A stretch of DNA of 64,000 nucleotides from Pseudomonas salomonii (lineage in GTDB: Bacteria; Pseudomonadota; Gammaproteobacteria; Pseudomonadales; Pseudomonadaceae). The stretch is from contig NZ_FNOX01000005.1 in the NCBI RefSeq assembly GCF_900107155.1, positions 400,602-464,601 of the forward strand. The letters are read 5' to 3'. The position numbers and the translations under genes were made by a program. This document shows positions 45,601 to 55,413 of this stretch, piece by piece. Positions within the stretch are counted from its first letter, which is position 1; every line of letters starts with the position of its first letter. The notes under the pieces are model-generated. The model did no database searches and was not told the origin of the DNA. It was given only the letters and a program-made list of their open reading frames with translations.

Positions 45601-48600
45601 CTGAGACCGTCAGCGTGCGCCTGGGCGCCGAACACACCCGCCAGTTATTGCAACAGGCGCCGAGCGCGTATCGCACCCAAGTCAACGACCTGCTGCTGAC
45701 CGCCTTGGCCCGCGTGCTGTGCCGCTGGACGGGGCACGCCTCGACCTTGATTCAACTGGAAGGCCATGGCCGTGAACCCCTGTTCGATGAGATCGACCTG
45801 ACCCGCAGCGTCGGCTGGTTCACCAGCGCTTACCCGCTGCGCCTGACACCGCACGCCGGGCAGGGCGACTCGATCAAGGCCATCAAGGAACAACTGCGCG
45901 GCGTGCCGCATAAAGGCCTGGGGTATGGCGTGCTGCGCTACCTGGCGGACGACCAGTGCAAGCAGGCCATGGCCGCGCTGCCGACGGCGCAGGTCACCTT
46001 CAACTACCTCGGCCAGTTCGACCAGAGCTTCGGCGCCGATGCACTGTTCCACCCGCTGGATGAATCGGCGGGCCTGGCCCACGATCCGGATGCGCCGCTG
46101 CCCAATGAGCTGAGTGTCGACAGCCAGGTGTATGGCGGTGAGTTGCTGCTGCGCTGGACCTTCAGCCGTGAGCGCCATGACCCACAGACCATCCGTGAAC
46201 TGGCGCAGGCGTACGTGAGCGAGCTGCAAAGCCTGATCGCGCATTGCCTCAACGACGAGGCGGGCGGCCTGACGCCGTCCGACTTCCCGCTGGCGCACCT
46301 GACTCAAGCACAGCTCGACAGCCTGCCGGTGCCGGCCAATGTCATCGAAGACGTTTACCCGCTGACGCCGATGCAGGAAGGCCTGCTGCTGCACACCTTG
46401 CTGGAACCGGGCACCGGCCTCTATTACATGCAGGACCGCTACCGCATCAACAGCGCTCTGGACCCCGAGCGTTTCGCCCAAGCCTGGCAGGCGGTGATCG
46501 CCCGGCATGAAGCCTTGCGTGCGTCGTTCTGCTGGAACGTCGGCGAGGACATGCTGCAAGTGATCCACAAGCCGGGCAGCACGCCGATTGACTACCTGGA
46601 CTGGAGCAATGACCCCGAAGCCGAACAGGAGCCGCGTCTGCAAGCCTTGCTCAAGGCCGAGCGCGAGGCCGGGTTTGATCTGCTCAACCAGGCGCCGTTC
46701 CACCTGCGCCTGATCCGCGTCGGTGAAGCGCGCTACTGGTTCATGATGAGCAACCACCACATCCTCATCGATGCCTGGTGCCGCTCGTTGCTGATGAATG
46801 ACTTCTTCGATATTTACATGGCCCTCGGCGAGGGTCGCGAGGCGCAGTTGGCCACGCCGCCGCGCTACCGCGATTACATCGCCTGGCTGCAACGCCAGAA
46901 CCTGAATGAAGCACGCCAGTGGTGGCAGCAGAACCTGCAAGGCTTTGAGCGCACCACGCCGATCCCGAGCGACCGGCCGTTCCTGCGTGAACACGCCGGC
47001 CACAGCGGCGGCATGGTGGTGGGCGATTGCTACACCCGCCTGGATGCCCGCGACGGTGCGCAATTGCGCGAACTGGCCCAGGCCCATCAACTCACGGTCA
47101 ACACCTTCGCCCAGGCGGCGTGGGCCTTGGTGCTGCGGCGATTGAGCGGTGAGCGAGACGTGTTGTTCGGCGTCACGGTGGCCGGGCGCCCAGTGGAAAT
47201 GCCCGAGATGCAACGCACCGTCGGCCTGTTCATCAACAGCATCGCGCTGCGGGTGAAACTGCCGCAAGACGACCAGCCTTGCAGCGTGCGCCAGTGGCTG
47301 AGCGGCCTGCTCGACAGCAATATGCAACTGCGCGAATACGAGTACCTGCCGCTGGTGACCATTCAGGAACACAGCGAACTGCCCAAGGGCCAGCCGCTGT
47401 TCGACAGCCTGTTCGTGTTTGAAAACGCGCCGGTGGAAGTGTCGGTGCTGGACCGTGCGCAAAGCCTGAACGCCACCTCGGATTCCGGCCGCACCCACAC
47501 CAACTTCCCGTTGACGGCCGTGTGTTATCCGGGCGATGACCTCGGCTTGCACCTGTCCTACGACCAGCGTTATTTCGATGCAACCACCGTGCAAGGCATG
47601 CTCGGCGAGTTCAAGCGTCTGTTGCTGGCGTTGGTGCAGGGCTTCCATGGTGATATGGCCGACCTGCCGCTGATCGGTGAGCAGGAGCGGGCGTTCCTGG
47701 TCGACGGTTGCAACCAGAGCGAGCATGACTACCCGCTGGCGCGCAGTTACATCGAGCTGTTCGAAGCGCAGGTGGCGCAGCATCCGCAGCGCATCGCCGC
47801 CAGTTGCCTCGACCAGCAATGGACCTACGATGAATTGAACCGCCGCAGCAACGGCCTGGGCTACGCGCTGATTGAGGCCGGTGTCGGGCTGGATCAGCCG
47901 GTGGCGCTGCTGGCCGAGCGTAACCTGGATTTGCTCGGCATGATCATCGGCAGCTTCAAGGCCGGTGCCGGTTACCTGCCGCTGGACCCTGGCCTGCCAA
48001 GCCAGCGTTTGAGCCGCATCATCGACCTGAGCCGCACGCCGTTGCTGGTGTGCACTGAAGCGTGCCGCGAGCAGGCGATTGAATTGCTGGACGGCACCGA
48101 CTGCCAGCTGCTGGTCTGGGAAGAAGTGCCCGGCCGTGGGCAAAACCCGGGCATCTACAGCGCGCCGGATAACCTCGCCTATGTGATCTACACCTCCGGC
48201 TCCACGGGGTTGCCCAAAGGCGTGATGGTGGAACAGCGCGGCATGCTCAATAACCAGTTGAGCAAGGTGCCGTATCTGCAACTGACTGAGAAGGATGTGA
48301 TCGCGCAGACCGCTTCGCAGAGCTTCGATATTTCCGTGTGGCAGTTCCTCGCCGCGCCGCTGTTTGGCGCGCGGGTGGATATTGTGCCGAACAGCATCGC
48401 CCATGATCCGCAGGGTTTGCTGGCGCATGTGCAGGCGCAGGGCATCACCGTGCTGGAGAGTGTGCCGTCGCTGATCCAGGGCATGCTCGCTCAAGAACGC
48501 ATGAGCCTGGATGGCTTGCGCTGGATGCTGCCGACGGGTGAAGCCATGCCGCCGGAGCTGGCGCACCAGTGGTTGCTGCGTTACCCCGAGATCGGCTTGG

Positions 48601-49568
48601 TCAACGCTTATGGCCCGGCGGAGTGCTCGGATGACGTGGCGTTCTTCCGCGTTGACCTGGCGTCGACCCGTGGCACGTACCTGCCGATTGGCACGCCAAC
48701 CGACAACAACCGTTTGTACCTGCTCGACGGTGCGCTGGAGTTGGTGCCGCAAGGGGCTGTGGGCGAGTTGTGTGTGGCAGGCACGGGCGTAGGGCGTGGT
48801 TATGTCAGCGACCCGTTGCGCACCGCCCAGGTGTTTGTGCCGAACCCGTTTGGCGCGCCGGGCGAGCGCTTGTACCGCACCGGCGACCTGGCGCGTCGGC
48901 GCAATGATGGTGTGCTGGAGTATGTCGGGCGTATCGACCATCAGGTGAAGATTCGTGGTTACCGCATCGAACTGGGTGAAATCGAAGCGCGCCTGCATGA
49001 ACAGCCAGAAGTGCGGGATGCGGCAGTCGGCGTGCAGGAAGGCGTCAACGGCAAGCATTTGGTGGGTTACCTGGTGGCGGCCGATGAAGCCTTGAACCCA
49101 GGTGAGCGCATGGACCGTATCAAGCAGCGCCTGCGCGCGCAATTGCCGGAATACATGGTGCCGCTGCACTGGCTATGGCTCGACCGCTTGCCGCTGAACG
49201 CCAATGGCAAGCTGGACCGCAAGGCTCTGCCGGCCCTGGAGATTGGCCAACTGCACAGCCAGCACTACCTGGCGCCGCGCAACGAACTGGAAGCGACCTT
49301 GGCGGCGATCTGGGCCGAGGTGCTGAAGGTTGAACGGGTAGGCGTGCAGGACAACTTCTTCGAGTTGGGCGGGCATTCATTGCTGGCCACGCAGATTGCT
49401 TCGCGGGTGCAGAAAACCCTGCAACGGGATGTGCCGCTGCGGGCAATGTTCGAGTGCAGCACGGTGGCGGAGTTGGCCGAGTACATCAACGGCCTCGCGG
49501 CCAATGAGATCAGTGCGGAGAAGGTCGATCGGTTGAGTGATTTGATGGCGGAGTTGGAAGGTTTGTAA
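36678..49568 (+). CDS. pvdL: Pyoverdine chromophore peptide synthetase PvdL
   Basis: A 4296-residue synthetase that builds the acyl-L-Glu-D-Tyr-L-Dab start of ferribactin, the chromophore precursor. Domains: fatty acyl-AMP ligase (1 to about 560), T (S608 in GGNS), C (HHIIADG at 799), A (YTSGSTG from 1265), T (S1648), C (HHIVTEG at 1840), A (YTSGSTG from 2319), T (S2713 in GGDS), E (HHLVVDG at 2889, ending FNYLGQFD), C (HHILIDA at 3360), A (YTSGSTG from 3838), T (S4234). There is no terminal thioesterase; the chain passes to the next synthetase, which is not in this window. The GGDS carrier before the E domain fits D-Tyr. Residue specificities are from the family, not decoded here. Two condensation motifs deviate in the DG pair. 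No frameshift is seen. Confidence 0.97.
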   Translation: MMDAFELPRTLVQSLQHRAAQTPDQVALRFLAESAADSVVLSYRDLDQRARTIAAALQANAALGDRAVLLFPSGPDYVAAFFGCLYAGVIAVPAYPPESTKRHHQERLLSIISDAEPRLLLTIASLADGLAQIENAPPVLSVDTLENAGSWVEPELQAHDIAFLQYTSGSTALPKGVQVSHGNLVANEVLIRRGFGIDLHPDDVIVSWLPLYHDMGLIGGLLQPIFSGVPCVLMSPAYFLGRPLRWLEAISEYGGTISGGPDFAYRLCSERVSETALERLDLSKWRVAYSGSEPIRLDTLERFAEKFAVCGFTPNSFFASYGLAEATLFVAGGSRGQGIPALRVDEQALAANRAEPGQGSAIMSCGTSQPEHAVLIVDPHTLTELPDNRVGELWAAGPSIAHGYWRNPEASAKTFVQHAGRTWLRTGDLGFIRDGEVYITGRLKDLLIVRGHNLYPQDIEQTVEREVEVVRKGRVAAFAVQDQGLEGIGIAAEISRSVQKILPPDALIKAIRQAVAEAYQEAPSVVVLLNPGALPKTSSGKVQRSACALRHADGSLDSYAQFPNLQAQASQSLLESELQKQIAAIWCEQLQVATAAANDHFFLLGGNSITATQVVARLRETLGLELNLRLLFEAPTLSAFAAKVAQLQQDGGIAQGAIQALSRQDDLPQSLAQNRLWITWQLDPHSSAYTIPGALRLRGELDEDAVRASFQQLIQRHEALRTRFYERDGQAFQRVEASTGFELQVIDLSDLPTTEREARAQQIREDEARTLFDLEKGPLLWVTLVRLDDEDHQLLVTLHHIIADGWSLNILIDEFSRLYAAAIQGQSLKLPPLALQYADYGSWQRQWLAEGEGQRQLAYWQAQLGEEHPALSLATDHPRSALHTHSASRHSVRLNAALSEAIRQVAQAHESTPFMVLLAAFQSLLYRYSGQRDIRIGVPNANRPRQETQGLIGFFINTLVLRAELDGRLPFNQLLAATRQAALGAQAHQDLPFEQLLEAFPQAREQGLFQVMFNHQQRDLSALRRLPGMLAEELPWHSREAKFDLQLHSEEDRNGRLSLAFDYADELFDSATVQRLAEHFISLLQAVCEQPEQAIGDLKLMHTDEQQPWSEAPCAPAQQWLPELLGQQTSDSTALVWQDGSLTFAQLHTQANRLAHYLRDKGVGPDVCVAIAAERSPQLLIGLLAIIKAGGAYVPLDPDYPAERLAYMLKDSGVHLLLTQTALLELLPATEGVCVIAMDSLHLDSWPTHAPGLHLNGDNLAYVIYTSGSTGQPKGVGNTHAALAERLQWMQATYQLNDTDVLMQKAPISFDVSVWECFWPLITGCRLVLAGPGEHRDPHRIAQLVQEHGVTTLHFVPPLLQLFIDEPLVAECTSLRRLFSGGEALPAELRNRVLAQLPAVQLHNRYGPTETAINVTHWHCQFTDGERSPIGRPLGNVICRVLDEQLNPLPAGVPGELCIGGIGLARGYLGRAGLTAERFVADPLGEPGTRLYRTGDRVRWSADGVLEYLGRLDQQVKLRGFRVEPEEIEARMLALDGIAQAVVLVRDAQLIGYYTALAQLTEQAVKTALAAELPEYMVPALLMRLDAMPLSPSGKLDRRALPEPVWQTREHIEPATPLQQQIAAIWREVLGLPRIGLGDDFFALGGHSLLATQIISRTRQACDVELPLRTLFEASELGTFAEQVGLIQASDQRNQQTAIARVDRSAPVPLSYSQQRMWFLWQMEPDSPAYNVGGMARLRGVLDVGRFEAALQALIMRHETLRTTFPSVDGVAYQKVAAQTGLRMDWQDFSALTDAERQQRLQDFADQQAHTPFNLETGPLLRACVVKAGEQEHYFVLTLHHIVTEGWAMDIFARELGALYEAFIDERDSPLAPLAVQYLDYSVWQRQWLEAGERQRQLDYWTAQLGHEHPLLELPADRPRPPVQSHRGELYRFDLSDDLAARVRAFNAERGLTLFMTMTATLAVLLYRYSGQTDLRIGAPVANRIRPESEGLIGAFLNTQVLRCQLDGQMNVAELFEQVRHTVIEGQSHQDLPFDHLVEALQPPRSAAYNPLFQVMCNVQRWEFQQSRQLAGMTVEYLVNDARATKFDLNLEVTDLDHRLGCCLTYSTDLFDEPRIARMAAHWQNLLEALIANPQQRLSELPLLTATEQRALQSSLGIEAGEHRLDQCLHPLFSQQALARPDAPALTFAGVTLSYRELDEHANRLAWMLRERGVGPQVRVGLALPRSLEMVIGLLAILKAGGAYVPLDPEYPLDRLHYMIEDSGLGLLLSDAAMFEALGELPATVACWCLEDDLPVLANYPADALPFINLPQHQAYLIYTSGSTGKPKGVVVSHGEIAMHCQAVIERFGMRADDCELHFYSINFDAATERLLVPLLSGAQVVLRAQGQWDAEEICALIRAHGITILGFTPSYGSQLAQWLATQQQTLPVRMCITGGEALTGEHLQRIRAAFQPELFFNAYGPTETVVMPLASLAPQVLEEGAASVPIGSIIGARVAYILDADLALVPQGATGELYVGGAGLAQGYHERAGMTAERFVADPFAADGGRLYRTGDLVRQRADGLVEYLGRVDHQVKIRGFRIELGEIETRLLEHAAVREAVVLALDSASGKQLAAYLVSDADPAALRDALKAHLKAQLPDYMVPAHLIVLDSMPLTANGKLDRRALPQPDPEANRQTYVAPRNELEQSLAAIWCAVLNVQQVGLDDNFFELGGDSILSIQVVSRARQAGIHFSPRDLFQHQTVQTLAAVATRTERVTAEQGLLTGSSGLTPIQHWFFDTEIPNRQHWNQALLLKPLQLLEPHRLEQALLAVLEHHDALRLSFSTRDAHWHAEHLAVPQGGVLMQAQVRDMQGCTALFTDTQRSLNLEHGPLLRALLVDGPQGQQRLLIAIHHLVVDGVSWRVLLEDLQTVYRQLSDGQSVSLPAKTSALRDWAARLRAYAGSESLREELSLWQDQLAGPAVELPVARAQGSLRNREAETVSVRLGAEHTRQLLQQAPSAYRTQVNDLLLTALARVLCRWTGHASTLIQLEGHGREPLFDEIDLTRSVGWFTSAYPLRLTPHAGQGDSIKAIKEQLRGVPHKGLGYGVLRYLADDQCKQAMAALPTAQVTFNYLGQFDQSFGADALFHPLDESAGLAHDPDAPLPNELSVDSQVYGGELLLRWTFSRERHDPQTIRELAQAYVSELQSLIAHCLNDEAGGLTPSDFPLAHLTQAQLDSLPVPANVIEDVYPLTPMQEGLLLHTLLEPGTGLYYMQDRYRINSALDPERFAQAWQAVIARHEALRASFCWNVGEDMLQVIHKPGSTPIDYLDWSNDPEAEQEPRLQALLKAEREAGFDLLNQAPFHLRLIRVGEARYWFMMSNHHILIDAWCRSLLMNDFFDIYMALGEGREAQLATPPRYRDYIAWLQRQNLNEARQWWQQNLQGFERTTPIPSDRPFLREHAGHSGGMVVGDCYTRLDARDGAQLRELAQAHQLTVNTFAQAAWALVLRRLSGERDVLFGVTVAGRPVEMPEMQRTVGLFINSIALRVKLPQDDQPCSVRQWLSGLLDSNMQLREYEYLPLVTIQEHSELPKGQPLFDSLFVFENAPVEVSVLDRAQSLNATSDSGRTHTNFPLTAVCYPGDDLGLHLSYDQRYFDATTVQGMLGEFKRLLLALVQGFHGDMADLPLIGEQERAFLVDGCNQSEHDYPLARSYIELFEAQVAQHPQRIAASCLDQQWTYDELNRRSNGLGYALIEAGVGLDQPVALLAERNLDLLGMIIGSFKAGAGYLPLDPGLPSQRLSRIIDLSRTPLLVCTEACREQAIELLDGTDCQLLVWEEVPGRGQNPGIYSAPDNLAYVIYTSGSTGLPKGVMVEQRGMLNNQLSKVPYLQLTEKDVIAQTASQSFDISVWQFLAAPLFGARVDIVPNSIAHDPQGLLAHVQAQGITVLESVPSLIQGMLAQERMSLDGLRWMLPTGEAMPPELAHQWLLRYPEIGLVNAYGPAECSDDVAFFRVDLASTRGTYLPIGTPTDNNRLYLLDGALELVPQGAVGELCVAGTGVGRGYVSDPLRTAQVFVPNPFGAPGERLYRTGDLARRRNDGVLEYVGRIDHQVKIRGYRIELGEIEARLHEQPEVRDAAVGVQEGVNGKHLVGYLVAADEALNPGERMDRIKQRLRAQLPEYMVPLHWLWLDRLPLNANGKLDRKALPALEIGQLHSQHYLAPRNELEATLAAIWAEVLKVERVGVQDNFFELGGHSLLATQIASRVQKTLQRDVPLRAMFECSTVAELAEYINGLAANEISAEKVDRLSDLMAELEGL

Positions 49569-49570
49569 CT

Positions 49571-49602
49571 GATCGTTCCCACGCAGAGCGTGGGGAACGA
49601 TC
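49571..49602. repeat. GATCGTTCCCACGC hairpin element after pvdL
   Basis: GATCGTTCCCACGC-AGA-GCGTGGGGAACGATC begins two bases after the pvdL stop. It is directly followed by the duplicated dsbG end at 49603. The same right half, followed by the same TGATGGGCTA, recurs at 49812-49842. Confidence 0.9.
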
Positions 49603-49717
49603 TGATGGGCTATTTCGGGCCGAGAATCTTCACCAGCTTGTCCGGCGACGGCGCGCCTTGCTGTTGCTGCAAACCGCCCTTGTCATCCCGATAGAAAATC
49701 GCTGGCGTCGCCGACAG
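49603..49717 (-). pseudogene. Detached second copy of the dsbG 3' end
   Basis: These 115 bases match 49835-49949 (the last 36 codons of dsbG plus its stop and 7 downstream bases) at 108 positions. All seven differences fall at third codon positions and leave the peptide unchanged ([21 protein letters not shown]... to LGPK then TAG). The fragment has no start and is cut off at 49718-49726, next to another repeat. It appears to be the stranded end of a different dsbG allele. Confidence 0.88.
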
Positions 49718-49726
49718 AGCTTCACT

Positions 49727-49834
49727 GATCGTTCCCACGCTCCGCGTGGGAATGCAGCCCAGGACGCTCTGCGTCCCAAAGCGTGACGCAGAGCGTCACC
49801 TGAGGCATTCCCACGCAGAGCGTGGGGAACGATC
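49727..49834. repeat. GATCGTTCCCACGC repeat between the dsbG fragment and dsbG
   Basis: A 108-bp relative of the 123-bp element, with terminal GATCGTTCCCACGC inverted and internal GGACGCTCTGCGTCC and GTGACGCAGAGCGTCAC stems. It ends eight bases before the dsbG stop. Confidence 0.9.
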
Positions 49835-49841
49835 TGATGGG

Positions 49842-50603
49842 CTATTTTGGTCCGAGAATCTTCACCAGCTTGTCTGGCGACGGCGCGCCTTGCTGTTGCT
49901 GCAAGCCGCCCTTGTCATCACGATAGAAAATTGCCGGCGTCGCCGACAGTTCCAGCTCTTCCATCAACTTCATATTGGCATCGAGCTTGGCTTCGATATC
50001 TGCCGGGATCTTGTCCAGCGCCTGCAATTTGCTGCCCTTGCCGGCGGCTTCGTGTGCTTCCAGGGCTTTTTGCGGGTCTTTGGCGGCCAGCAGCGCGGCG
50101 GATTTGCCTGGGCTGTCTTCGCGAATGATGCCGACCATGATGTGGCGCAATTGCACCTTGCCGGCCTTGACCCACGGGCGTGCCTGTTCCCAGAACATGT
50201 TGCAGTACGGGCAGTTGGGGTCACTGAACAGGTAGACGATACGCGGCGCGTTTTTGTCGCCGTCCTGGATCCAGTTGCTGTGTTCCATCTTGGCCCAGAC
50301 TTCCTTGGCCATCGGCGCGTACACCAGTTTTTCCAGGGGCGCGCTGCTCAGGTCATTGCCTTGGGCGTCGTACAGGTTACCGGCCAGCACACTTTTACCG
50401 TCGGCGGTCAGGTACAGGGCCATGCCACGGTTCTGGTATTGCGCGGCGTAGCCGGTGAGGCCGCTGGGCGCGTCGAACTTGCCGAGGATCTTGGCACCCT
50501 TGGCTTCGATCTGTTTGATCGGCGCCGGCCAGTCTTCGGCCTGGGCCAGTGTGGCCGCAAGCGTCAGCGGCAGCAGGGTCAGCAGGTGGCGGAGTCTTGG
50601 CAT
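49842..50603 (-). CDS. dsbG: Thiol:disulfide interchange protein DsbG
   Basis: A 253-residue periplasmic thioredoxin-fold protein with a signal peptide (1 to about 22, ATLAQA). It has an N-terminal dimerization domain and the active site C131-P-Y-C134 in [19 protein letters not shown] is DsbG-like; DsbC has CGYC. The cis-Pro segment is SATPAIFY. It would protect single cysteines from overoxidation or isomerize disulfides, kept reduced by DsbD. The start overlaps the end of the dsbE-like gene by 25 bp, with AAGGAAA upstream. A duplicate of its last 36 codons lies 232 bp downstream. Confidence 0.93.
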   Translation of the reverse strand: MPRLRHLLTLLPLTLAATLAQAEDWPAPIKQIEAKGAKILGKFDAPSGLTGYAAQYQNRGMALYLTADGKSVLAGNLYDAQGNDLSSAPLEKLVYAPMAKEVWAKMEHSNWIQDGDKNAPRIVYLFSDPNCPYCNMFWEQARPWVKAGKVQLRHIMVGIIREDSPGKSAALLAAKDPQKALEAHEAAGKGSKLQALDKIPADIEAKLDANMKLMEELELSATPAIFYRDDKGGLQQQQGAPSPDKLVKILGPK

Positions 50604-51430
50604 GTCGGTTTCCTTGTGGCAGCAGGGGCAGTGTCGAAGGGTTCCATGGCACGGGCCAGGCTGGCCTGGGACAACTCGCCCAGGTGGCTGTTGATCAGAC
50701 GCCCATCAGCTTGGTAGAACAGGGTGGTCGGCAGGGCCATGGAGCCCACGGCCTGGCCGAGGCGGCCGCTGGCATCAAACAGCACGTTGTCGAGGGTCAG
50801 GCCCTGGGTGGCGAGAAAGGTGCTGACGCTTTGCATGCTTTCGGCCTGGTTGACGAACAGGAAGGTCACGTCCGGGCGCTGGTGTTGCGCACGCTCCAGC
50901 ACCGGCATCTCGCGGCGGCACGGCGGGCACCAGGTGGCCCAGAGGTTGATCACCAGCGGGCCGCCTTTGTAGTCGGCCAGTTGCACCACATCGCCATTGG
51001 CATTGCGCAAGGTGATGTCCGGCAGTTGCGAGCCCTTGTCGTAAAGGCTTAGGGACACGCTGGTCAGGCCCCAGAACACCAGCCCGGTGACCACCCCGGC
51101 ACTCAGCGGGGTGCGCATGGCCGGGCGGCGCCAGCCGTAGAACACGGCGCCCAGCACCAGTGCGATCACGCCGGGCCAGGGCAGGAAGCCGCCGTCGCGC
51201 AGGTCGACCATTTGCAGTGGGTCGTGGCTGTAGTCGCTCCAGTACATCAGTACAAAGCTTAAGCGTGCCACCAGCATGCCCAGCAAAAACAGGCTGAACA
51301 GCACCGATTCGGGGTTTTCACCGCCACGCTTGGCCACGCGCCAGCCCACCAGCGTGGCGAGGATCAGCGCGCTGATCAGCAGGATGTGATTCAGGGCGAT
51401 GGCGAACGTACCGATGGTCAGGGTCAGCAT
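50579..51430 (-). CDS. dsbE: Membrane-anchored TlpA/DsbE-type thioredoxin with a polytopic N-terminus
   Basis: A 283-residue protein. The first 125 residues hold about four membrane helices (FAIALNHILLISALILATLVGW, SVLFSLFLLGMLVARLSFVLMYW, WPGVIALVLGAVFYGW, LSAGVVTGLVFWGLTSVSLSLY) resembling the start of prolipoprotein diacylglyceryl transferase. The C-terminal TlpA-like thioredoxin domain has C168-P-P-C171 in NLWATWCPPCRREMP and the cis-Pro segment SMALPTTLF. It is coupled to dsbD (ATGA) and dsbG. I infer a periplasmic reductase fed by DsbD. The membrane part lacks the Lgt catalytic region, so lipid transfer is unlikely. Confidence 0.85.
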   Translation of the reverse strand: MLTLTIGTFAIALNHILLISALILATLVGWRVAKRGGENPESVLFSLFLLGMLVARLSFVLMYWSDYSHDPLQMVDLRDGGFLPWPGVIALVLGAVFYGWRRPAMRTPLSAGVVTGLVFWGLTSVSLSLYDKGSQLPDITLRNANGDVVQLADYKGGPLVINLWATWCPPCRREMPVLERAQHQRPDVTFLFVNQAESMQSVSTFLATQGLTLDNVLFDASGRLGQAVGSMALPTTLFYQADGRLINSHLGELSQASLARAMEPFDTAPAATRKPTCQDSATC

Positions 51431-53157
51431 CAGCGCGCGTCTCGGGTTTGCGTCCAGCGTTGCAGGAAGGCGGCGGCATCCACTTCGCCGGTGATGCGTT
51501 GGGCGCGACGTTCTTCACCGTCCGGGCCGATCCACACGAAGCTAGGTGGCCCCGGCACCTTGTAGCGCCCGAGCAGTTCGCGGCTGGCGGCGTTGTCGGC
51601 GGTGACGTCCAGGCGCAACAGGCGCACGTCTTTGAGGGCGTCCATCACCTGGGGTTGGCCGAAGACTTGTTTTTCCATGATCTTGCATGACACGCACCAG
51701 TCGGCGTAGTAGTCCACCAGCACCCATTGGCCCTGGGCCTTGGCGCTGTCGAGCTGGCTTTGCAGCACGGCCGGGTCGTTGATGGTCATGAAGGCGTCGT
51801 GGGCGCTGGACGCAGCAGCCATCTTCGAGCCGCTGTAGACCTTCAACGGTTGCCACAGGTCGTCGCTGCCACCGGCCGCGCCCACTACCAGCACTGCGCC
51901 CCACAGGCCCAGCACCAGGGAGCCGGCGCCGAATACCTTGGCCGCCAGCCCGTATTCGCGGGCCAGGGTCCAGCCGCAGTAGGCCATCACCAGCGCCAAG
52001 ACGCCCCACAGGCCGAGCCACAGGCTTTCGCCGACCACCGGGCGAATCATCAGCACGGCGGTGCCGAGGAACAGGAAACCGAAGACACCCTTGAGCACGT
52101 TCATCCAGGTGCCCGGCTTGGGCAGGAAACGGTTGCCCACGGTCACCAGCAGCAACAGCGGAATACCGATGCCGATGCCCATGGCGAACAGGATCAAACC
52201 GCCGTGCAGCGCGTTGCCGCTCTGGGCGATATACAGCAGGGCGCCGGCCAGTGGTGCGGTCATGCACGGGCCGACCAACAGGCCGGACAGCGCACCGAGA
52301 ATCCCGGCGCCGACCAGGCTGCCGCCGCTTTGCTGACGGCTGACGTTGTCCAGGCGATCACGCAGGAAAGCCGGCAGTTGCAGTTCAAAGAAGCCGAACA
52401 TCGGCAAGGCCAGGATCACAAACAGCGCGGCGAAGCTGCCAAGGATCCACGGCGTTTGCAGCAGGGCGGCAAGGTTGCCGCCGAGCAGCGCGGCCAGTAC
52501 GCCGAGCGCCGCATACACCAGCGCCATGCACACCACGTAGCTGCTGGCCAAGGCAAAACCACGACGCGGGCTGGCACCGCTGCCGACCACCAGGCCCGCG
52601 AGAATCGGCAGCATCGGCAGCGAACACGGGGCAAATGCCAGCAGCAGGCCCAGGCCAAAGAACACCAGCAGGCTCCAGCCCAGGCTGCGCTGTTGCAGGC
52701 CGCTGGCCAGGCTTTGGTCCTGGGCTTGTGCGGTGGCCGCTACGGCCGGGTTGCCGCCCAGGTCCACGGTGATCGACTGCGGCGGGTAGCACAGGCCCGC
52801 ATCGGCGCAGCCCTGCCAGCCGAGCTTGACCTGGCCGGTGGCACCGGCCGGGATCTTCACTTCGAGGCCCTGGCGGTACACTTGCTGCTCGCCGAAAAAC
52901 TCATCGCTATGGGCTTCGCCTTGCGGCAGCACGGGTTTTTCGGCCAGGCCGTCGAACTTCATGCGTTGCTGGTAAAGGTAATATCCGTCGGCAATCTGCC
53001 AATACAGCTGGGTTTCGCCGCTTTCAAGACGCTCGGAGGTAAAGGTGAACGCTTTGCCCACCGGCAGGAAATCGGGTTTGGTCTCGAATGGATTGCCCGG
53101 CGCGGCCTGGGCGAACCCTGCGAATAACACCAGCAGAAAGGTAAACAGATACCGCAT
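51430..53157 (-). CDS. dsbD: Thiol:disulfide interchange protein DsbD
   Basis: A 575-residue electron conduit from cytoplasmic thioredoxin to the periplasm. A signal peptide (1 to about 19) leads to the N-terminal immunoglobulin-like domain with its cysteine pair in CADAGLCYPP. Eight membrane helices follow (about 165-430), with conserved Cys in APCSLPML and GPCMTAPLAG. The C-terminal thioredoxin domain has CVSC in VDYYADWCVSCKIME. The ATG at 53157 has AAGG seven bases upstream. It heads the dsbD-dsbE-dsbG operon, divergent from dsbR-dsbS. Confidence 0.95.
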   Translation of the reverse strand: MRYLFTFLLVLFAGFAQAAPGNPFETKPDFLPVGKAFTFTSERLESGETQLYWQIADGYYLYQQRMKFDGLAEKPVLPQGEAHSDEFFGEQQVYRQGLEVKIPAGATGQVKLGWQGCADAGLCYPPQSITVDLGGNPAVAATAQAQDQSLASGLQQRSLGWSLLVFFGLGLLLAFAPCSLPMLPILAGLVVGSGASPRRGFALASSYVVCMALVYAALGVLAALLGGNLAALLQTPWILGSFAALFVILALPMFGFFELQLPAFLRDRLDNVSRQQSGGSLVGAGILGALSGLLVGPCMTAPLAGALLYIAQSGNALHGGLILFAMGIGIGIPLLLLVTVGNRFLPKPGTWMNVLKGVFGFLFLGTAVLMIRPVVGESLWLGLWGVLALVMAYCGWTLAREYGLAAKVFGAGSLVLGLWGAVLVVGAAGGSDDLWQPLKVYSGSKMAAASSAHDAFMTINDPAVLQSQLDSAKAQGQWVLVDYYADWCVSCKIMEKQVFGQPQVMDALKDVRLLRLDVTADNAASRELLGRYKVPGPPSFVWIGPDGEERRAQRITGEVDAAAFLQRWTQTRDAR

Positions 53158-53320
53158 GGTCAAGCCTTAGTTCGATGCAAGTTAGGCACACAATGTGTGG
53201 TGTTGATTAACCGATGATTAACCGGGCGCTATTCTAAACTGAGCCTGTCGGTTTTCACGGCATAATCGGCGCTTAATCCGCCCGACCTTTAATTCCCCCA
53301 TCTTTCTTGAAGGGTTAACC

Positions 53321-54001
53321 ATGCACGTACTGGTCTGTGAAGACGACGAACTGATCGCCAGCGGCATTGTGGCCGGGCTTGGCGCCCAGGGTTTTACCGT
53401 CGAGCGCGTGGCCTCGGCCGCCGCCGCACGCGCGATGCTCAAGGCCGCCACGTTCGACATCATGGTGCTCGACCTGGGCTTGCCCGATGAAGACGGCCTC
53501 AAGTTGCTGCAACAACAGCGCAGCCAGGGCCTGGAAATTCCGGTGCTGATCCTCACCGCCCGCGACTCGGTCACCAACCGTGTCGACGGCCTGCAAGCCG
53601 GTGCCGACGACTACCTGCTCAAGCCCTTCGACCTGCGTGAACTTGCCGCACGCCTGCAAACGTTGCTGCGTCGGGTGGCGGGGCGTCGGGTCAACCTGAT
53701 CGAACATGGCCAACTGGCCTACGACCCCAGCAGCCGCGAAACCTTCCTGGCCGGCCAGCCGGTCGACCTGTCACGTCGCGAGCAAGCCTTGTTGCAGGCG
53801 CTGTTGCATAACAAGGGCCGCGTGCTGTCCAGCGAGCAACTCAAAGACAGCGTCTACGGCTTCAACGACGAACTGGAAAGCAACGCCCTCAACGTGCACA
53901 TCCATCACCTGCGGCGCAAATTGGGTAACGGCATCGTCGAAACCGTGCGCGGCCTGGGTTATCGCCTGGGCACGGCGGATGGGGGAGAGGACGCGTCGTG
54001 A
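53321..54001 (+). CDS. dsbR: OmpR-type response regulator, DsbR-like
   Basis: A 226-residue OmpR/PhoB-type regulator. The receiver has CEDDELIASG, phospho-acceptor D51 (IMVLDLGLPDEDG) and LLKPFDLREL. The winged-helix domain includes LSRREQALLQALLHNKGRVLSSEQL and NALNVHIHHLRRKLGNGIVETVRGLGYRLG. It is divergent from dsbD by 163 bp and overlaps dsbS. The same arrangement in P. aeruginosa (PA2475-2480 region) is the DsbRS system that controls dsb genes in response to copper, which supports the name. Confidence 0.87.
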   Translation: MHVLVCEDDELIASGIVAGLGAQGFTVERVASAAAARAMLKAATFDIMVLDLGLPDEDGLKLLQQQRSQGLEIPVLILTARDSVTNRVDGLQAGADDYLLKPFDLRELAARLQTLLRRVAGRRVNLIEHGQLAYDPSSRETFLAGQPVDLSRREQALLQALLHNKGRVLSSEQLKDSVYGFNDELESNALNVHIHHLRRKLGNGIVETVRGLGYRLGTADGGEDAS

Positions 54002-55323
54002 TGAGTTTGCGCCTGCGCCTGACGTTCAAGTTGGGCGCTGCTTTTGTGTTGATCTGGGTCCTGGCAGCTGCCTGGATGCTCAACGATCTGCGCAACCAGA
54101 TGATGTTTTCCCTCGACCAGCGCCTGGTGGCATCGGCGCGCATGGTGGCCGGGCTGACCGAGCAGATGCCCGGCCTGGCCAGTGTGAGCGGCGCGCCTAC
54201 GCATTTGCGCACTGAACAACTCAACGTGCCAGGCGGCATGGCCTGCCAGGTCAGCTCCCTGCGCGGGGAAATCCTGGCGCGCAGCCACATGACCCCGGAT
54301 GAAGGTTTGGAGTCGCGCAAAAGCGGCTTTCGCGACCAGATGATTGACGGTGTGGGCTGGCGCAGCTTCACCTTGTCCCGTGGCGACCTGCTGATCACCA
54401 CCGCCGACCGCCATGTGGAGCGTGAGGCGCTGAACCTGTCGATCCTGCTGGCGGCCTCGGTGCCGGTGGGCGTGGCCCTGCTGGGTTGCCTGTGCCTGTT
54501 GTGGCTGGGCATCGGCCAAAGTCTGCTGCCCCTTAACCGCATGCGTGATGCCCTGATGCGCCGCAGTGCCGATTCCCTCGAACCGCTGCAGATTCACCCG
54601 CTGCCCAGCGAATTGAAACCGCTGCTCGACACCCAGAACCAACTGTTGCAGCGCATCGCCAAGACCATTGAGCGCGAGCGCCGCCTGACCGGCGATGCCG
54701 CCCACGAACTGCGCAGCCCGCTGACGGCGATCAAGACCCACCTGCAAGTGGCCCGCATGACCGACGGCGCGGCCCGGGACCAGTCCCTGGCCCACGCCGA
54801 AGAGGGCGCCGACCGCTTGCATCGCACCCTGGAGCAGTTACTGCTGCTGGCGCGGGTCGAGGGCAGCCTGTCGTTTGACGATGGCTTGCAGTCAAGCGCC
54901 GAACAAGTGGCGCGGCTGGCGATTCAGGATGCCAATGCGGGTGATAACCGCCGTATCGACCTGATCCTGGCGGAAAACCTCACACAATCCCCGGTGGAGA
55001 TGCCGGTGGCGCTGGCGGTAGCGGCCCTGCGTAACCTGTTGGATAACGCGTTGCGCCATACGCCGGGCGACACTCGCGTTGAGCTGAGCGTGTTCACCAG
55101 CGCCGACACCGTGGTGTTTCGCGTGCGCGACCATGGCAAGCAGATTTCTGCTGAAGACCTGCAATACCTCACCCAACGTTTCTGGCGCAATGGCAGCAGC
55201 GAGGGCTGTGGCTTGGGCCTGGCGATCGTGCAAGCCATTGTGCAGCGCTGCTCCTGCTCGCTGAAATTCGACAGTCAACCGGACGGCCTGCGGGTCGACT
55301 TGGGCATGCCGCTGCGGCGCTGA
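54001..55323 (+). CDS. dsbS: Sensor histidine kinase, DsbS-like
   Basis: A 440-residue kinase with two membrane helices (about 10-28 and 152-172) bounding a periplasmic domain. Counting from the ATG at 54001, the single periplasmic cysteine in GGMACQVSS is Cys82. As I recall, Cys82 is the copper-binding residue reported for P. aeruginosa DsbS. The H box is H235 (TGDAAHELRSPLTAIKTHLQ). N and G boxes follow (ALRNLLDNALRHTP, VRDHGKQIS, GLGLAIVQAI). The start overlaps the dsbR stop. A strong terminator follows. Confidence 0.88.
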   Translation: MSLRLRLTFKLGAAFVLIWVLAAAWMLNDLRNQMMFSLDQRLVASARMVAGLTEQMPGLASVSGAPTHLRTEQLNVPGGMACQVSSLRGEILARSHMTPDEGLESRKSGFRDQMIDGVGWRSFTLSRGDLLITTADRHVEREALNLSILLAASVPVGVALLGCLCLLWLGIGQSLLPLNRMRDALMRRSADSLEPLQIHPLPSELKPLLDTQNQLLQRIAKTIERERRLTGDAAHELRSPLTAIKTHLQVARMTDGAARDQSLAHAEEGADRLHRTLEQLLLLARVEGSLSFDDGLQSSAEQVARLAIQDANAGDNRRIDLILAENLTQSPVEMPVALAVAALRNLLDNALRHTPGDTRVELSVFTSADTVVFRVRDHGKQISAEDLQYLTQRFWRNGSSEGCGLGLAIVQAIVQRCSCSLKFDSQPDGLRVDLGMPLRR

Positions 55324-55348
55324 ACACTTTTCTTCAAACCTTAAATAG

Positions 55349-55396
55349 TTACCGCCAGCCTGAAATCCATCCCTTCAGGATGGCGGTAATTTTTTT
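55349..55396 (+). terminator. Rho-independent terminator after dsbS
   Basis: TTACCGCCA (55349-55357) pairs with TGGCGGTAA (55381-55389), with an inner CTGAA/TTCAG pairing and a T7 tail. Confidence 0.93.
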
Positions 55397-55413
55397 GCGT
55401 TTGAACGGGCTGA

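Noticed and set aside
45645..49169. Very long open frame on the minus strand inside pvdL (over 1100 codons)
   Set aside because: High G+C third positions of pvdL leave the antisense frame open; composition is His/Gln/Arg-rich with no domain or ribosome site.
36678..49568. Frameshift or domain loss in PvdL
   Set aside because: The frame is unbroken and all twelve expected domains are found in order.
49603..49717. A separate small gene between pvdL and dsbG
   Set aside because: The only coding similarity is to the end of dsbG; there is no start codon or ribosome site.
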